Shown piece after piece: positions 6,826 through 8,507 of a DNA stretch of 8,507 nucleotides. Source of the DNA: Bradyrhizobium sp. (lineage in GTDB: Bacteria; Pseudomonadota; Alphaproteobacteria; Rhizobiales; Xanthobacteraceae). The notes under the pieces are model-generated. The model worked only from the letters and a program-made list of their open reading frames with translations, ran no database searches and was not told where the DNA came from. Each line of letters opens with the position of its first letter. The first letter of the stretch is position 1. Location: contig JAFAUV010000176.1 of assembly GCA_019243075.1 (NCBI GenBank), forward strand, positions 1 to 8,507, written 5' to 3'. Position numbers and translations under genes: made by a program.

Positions 6826-7194
6826 TTACGTTTTCCTTGGCCAGGCCGCCGCGAGCGCGAGCGCGCCCCAGCTTGCGATCAACAGCGTGCCGCCGGTGGG
6901 GGCTGCCATCGGAAACAGGCTGCGGTCGGCGTATTGGCGCACCGCTAGGTCGCCCGCGAACAGGGCGGCCGCAATGACAAAGCCGAAGGCTGCGAAAATT
7001 CCGATGTCCCGATGCAGGATGCCGCGTTCGGTCATCGCCACCGTGCCGAGCAGCGCGCTCGCATGGAACAGCAGCATGGAGGAAGCCGGTCCCAGCCGGG
7101 AGGCATCCGCCAGATGCGCGGCACCCGCCGCCAGCACGACGCCGGCGGCGCCCATCAGGCCGGCGAGCACGACCAGGATGCGAAACGTCTTCAT
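6826..7194 (-). CDS. DUF423 family small membrane protein
   Basis: This is a 122-residue, strongly hydrophobic protein. It has about four membrane-spanning segments: roughly 5-25 (RILVVLAGLMGAAGVVLAAG), 40-56 (MLLFHASALLGTVAM), 63-82 (DIGIFAAFGFVIAAALFAGD) and 101-117 (GGTLLIASWGALALAAA). The glycine/alanine-rich first helix ending in GAAH and the following FHASALL segment fit the DUF423 (YwdK-like) family, whose biochemical role is unknown. The start ATG (7192-7194) overlaps the engB stop as ATGA, so translation is probably coupled to engB. The ATG sits within GGCCGATGAAG, with GAGGAGCG further up in the engB end that may help ribosome binding. It is placed in the inner membrane by its hydrophobic profile only. 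Confidence 0.85.
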   Translation of the reverse strand: MKTFRILVVLAGLMGAAGVVLAAGAAHLADASRLGPASSMLLFHASALLGTVAMTERGILHRDIGIFAAFGFVIAAALFAGDLAVRQYADRSLFPMAAPTGGTLLIASWGALALAAAWPRKT

Positions 7195-7844
7195 CGGCCA
7201 CGCTCCTCCAGAAGCCGCACCATGGCCGCGCGCAACTCCGGGATTCCCGCGCTGGTGCGCGAGGAGGTCGCGATCACCTCGGGAAACGCGGCGGGATGCT
7301 TGCCGATCGCCTCGGCGGTTTTCGCGCGGCACGCTTCGAGCTCGCTCGCCTTCACCTGGTCGGACTTGGTGAGCACGACCTGGTAGCTGACCGCGGCCTT
7401 GTCGAGCGTCTTGAACACGTCGAAATCGACGTCCTTCAGCCCGTGCCGCGCATCGATCAGCACATAGACGCGCGCGAGCGAAGCGCGCCCCAGCAGGAAT
7501 TTGTGGATCAGCGCGGTCCAGGACGCGACCTGCGCTTTCGGCGCGGCCGCGTAGCCATAACCGGGCATGTCGACCAGGCACGGCCCTGCCTTGCCGGGGA
7601 TTGCGAAGAAGATCAGCTCCTGGGTACGGCCCGGCGTATGCGAGGTGCGTGCCAGATTGTGGCGTCCGGTTAGCGCGTTGATCAGCGAGGACTTGCCGAC
7701 ATTGGAGCGGCCGGCGAAGGCGACCTCGAGGCCCGCCATCGGCGGCAGCGTCTCGATCGAGGGCGAGGCGAAGGCGAACTGCCAGTCGCGGGCGAACAGC
7801 TTTCGTCCGGCCTCGATCAGCTTCGCATCTGGGCCGGTCGTCAT
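7191..7844 (-). CDS. engB: Ribosome biogenesis GTP-binding protein EngB (YihA/YsxC)
   Basis: EngB is a small TRAFAC-class GTPase needed for late assembly of the large ribosomal subunit in many bacteria. The 217-residue product has all G motifs: G1 GRSNVGKSS (45-53), G2 within TSHTPGRTQ (67-75), G3 DMPGYGY (92-98), G4 TKSD (159-162) and G5 TSS (193-195). The GRSNVGKSSLINAL and TPGRTQ strings are hallmarks of this family rather than of Era or Der. The ATG at 7844 is preceded by AGGAAC at about eight-base spacing. The stop overlaps the DUF423 gene by four bases. It lies 123 bp downstream of yidC, a pairing common in proteobacteria. Another long open frame covers this region (6826-8211), but its sequence resembles no known protein, and the EngB frame is clearly the coding one. 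Confidence 0.97.
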   Translation of the reverse strand: MTTGPDAKLIEAGRKLFARDWQFAFASPSIETLPPMAGLEVAFAGRSNVGKSSLINALTGRHNLARTSHTPGRTQELIFFAIPGKAGPCLVDMPGYGYAAAPKAQVASWTALIHKFLLGRASLARVYVLIDARHGLKDVDFDVFKTLDKAAVSYQVVLTKSDQVKASELEACRAKTAEAIGKHPAAFPEVIATSSRTSAGIPELRAAMVRLLEERGR

Positions 7845-7918
7845 GCGAAGCGTTCCTGTTTCTCCTCATGGCGAGCAGGCGCTTTGGCGCGTCTCTAGCG
7901 AATAGGCCCGCCGCGCTG

Positions 7919-7961
7919 GCCTCATCGAGACCCAAAGACTGCGCGCGCCGCGAAATGAGGC
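7919..7961 (-). other. Weak inverted repeat in the yidC-engB spacer
   Basis: The 123-bp spacer (7845-7967) holds GCCTCAT (7919-7925) and ATGAGGC (7955-7961), exact inverted seven-base arms around a 29-base loop, just past the yidC stop. There is no T-tract and the loop is long, so it is at best a weak transcript-end structure. I see no small gene or clear promoter in the rest of the spacer. Confidence 0.25.
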
Positions 7962-7967
7962 TCTGAC

Positions 7968-8507
7968 CTACGTGGCTGGCTTTTTCCGGACGAAGGTGCT
8001 GCGGATATTGTCCAAGAGCTCCACCTTCACGCCGTTGCGGCGCATGATGAAGCTCTGCTGCAGCACCGATAGCGTGTTGTTCCACGCCCAGTAGATCACG
8101 AGCCCGGCCGGGAAGCCCGCCAGCATGAAGGTGAAGATCAGCGGCATCCAGCTGAAAATGATCTGCTGCGTCGGATCCGGCGGCGTCGGATTGAGCTTCA
8201 TCTGGAACCACATCGTGACGCCCATGATGATCGGCCAGATGCCGAGCGCGAGATAGTGGCCGAACACCGGAAGCTGTGTCGGGTCGTAATGCAGCAGGCC
8301 GAACAGGGTGAACAGGTTGGTCGGATCGGGCGCCGAAAGATCCTTGATCCAGCCATAGAACGGCGCGTGCCGCATCTCGATGGTAACGAACAAGACCTTG
8401 TAGAGCGAGAAGAACACCGGGATCTGGATCGCGACGGGAAGACAGCCCGCGATCGGGTTGATCTTCTCCTTCTTGTAGATCTCCATCATCTCCTGCTGCT
8501 GCTTCAC
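7968..8507 (-). CDS. yidC: Membrane protein insertase YidC, C-terminal part (cut by window edge)
   Basis: YidC (Oxa1/Alb3 family) inserts and folds proteins in the inner membrane, alone or with SecYEG. Only the last 179 residues are in the window; the N-terminus and periplasmic domain lie beyond 8507. The visible part starts in the cytoplasmic coiled loop (KQQQEMMEIYKKEKINP). It continues with the diagnostic transmembrane segment NPIAGCLPVAIQIPVFFSLY (about 17-36), then a further segment around YLALGIWPIIMGVTMWF (85-101) and a final hairpin IIFSWMPLIFTFMLAGFPAGLVIYWAWNN split near the FPAG turn (116-144). It ends with a basic tail (FVRKKPAT). The first in-window codon is GTG, an internal valine rather than a start. 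The stop TAG is at 7968-7970. In alphaproteobacteria yidC typically precedes engB, as here. Confidence 0.96.
   Translation of the reverse strand: MKQQQEMMEIYKKEKINPIAGCLPVAIQIPVFFSLYKVLFVTIEMRHAPFYGWIKDLSAPDPTNLFTLFGLLHYDPTQLPVFGHYLALGIWPIIMGVTMWFQMKLNPTPPDPTQQIIFSWMPLIFTFMLAGFPAGLVIYWAWNNTLSVLQQSFIMRRNGVKVELLDNIRSTFVRKKPAT

Noticed and set aside
5849..7372. 507-codon open frame on the plus strand across argB, the DUF423 gene and the end of engB
   Set aside because: It is antisense to well-supported genes, has arginine- and histidine-rich composition typical of shadow frames, and contains no recognisable domain.
6826..8211. 461-codon minus-strand frame suggesting a fusion ending in DUF423
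   Set aside because: Only the last 122 residues are protein-like. The upstream part is the wrong frame of engB and yidC, and the ATG at 7194 has a normal ATGA overlap with engB.
1..8507. Mobile island, defence system, CRISPR array or other undescribed multi-gene system
   Set aside because: All genes are chromosomal housekeeping or conserved families in an order typical of the group. There is no transposase, integrase, regular short-repeat array, tRNA-associated attachment site or visible composition break.

Overview
This window looks like ordinary chromosomal core sequence from a high-GC alphaproteobacterium, most likely a Bradyrhizobium/Rhodopseudomonas-type member of the Nitrobacteraceae. 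That placement rests on the protein sequences, on the gene order as I recall it for that family, and on two short repeat types: a GTAGGGT(G)GGTT...CCCACC-like repeat and an ATGGCCGG...CCGGCCAT hairpin that encodes MAGFVPAI. No search was run, so the genus is an inference.

Layout: positions 1-1602 carry two plus-strand genes, the 3' part of fmt (methionyl-tRNA formyltransferase, cut by the left edge) and truA (tRNA pseudouridine synthase), joined by a one-base stop/start overlap. Everything from 1702 to 8507 is read on the minus strand. In transcription order this is yidC (C-terminal part, cut by the right edge), engB/yihA, a small DUF423 membrane protein gene, argB, a secreted double-DUF1036 protein gene, a HAD-family pyrimidine 5'-nucleotidase gene broken by a one-base frameshift, dapD and dapE. 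The two blocks converge at 1603-1701, which is filled by a pair of inverted repeats. One arm of that pair contains the dapE stop codon.

How the genes work together: dapD and dapE encode two steps of the succinylase branch of lysine and meso-diaminopimelate synthesis, which feeds peptidoglycan. argB encodes the committed kinase of arginine synthesis. yidC and engB serve membrane-protein insertion and ribosome assembly, and fmt and truA act on initiator tRNA and on tRNA bases. The minus-strand genes overlap or sit close together (engB/DUF423 4 bp, argB/DUF1036 1 bp, others about 50-200 bp apart), so much of the block may be cotranscribed.

I found no CRISPR array, tRNA or rRNA gene, transposase, phage gene or undescribed multi-gene system. 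The points worth a second look are the frameshift in the HAD gene, a repeat-derived N-terminal extension ahead of the signal peptide of the DUF1036 protein, the duplicated DUF1036 architecture with a peptidoglycan-binding-like centre, and symmetric elements around the dapD leader. Every intergenic stretch is under 200 bp.
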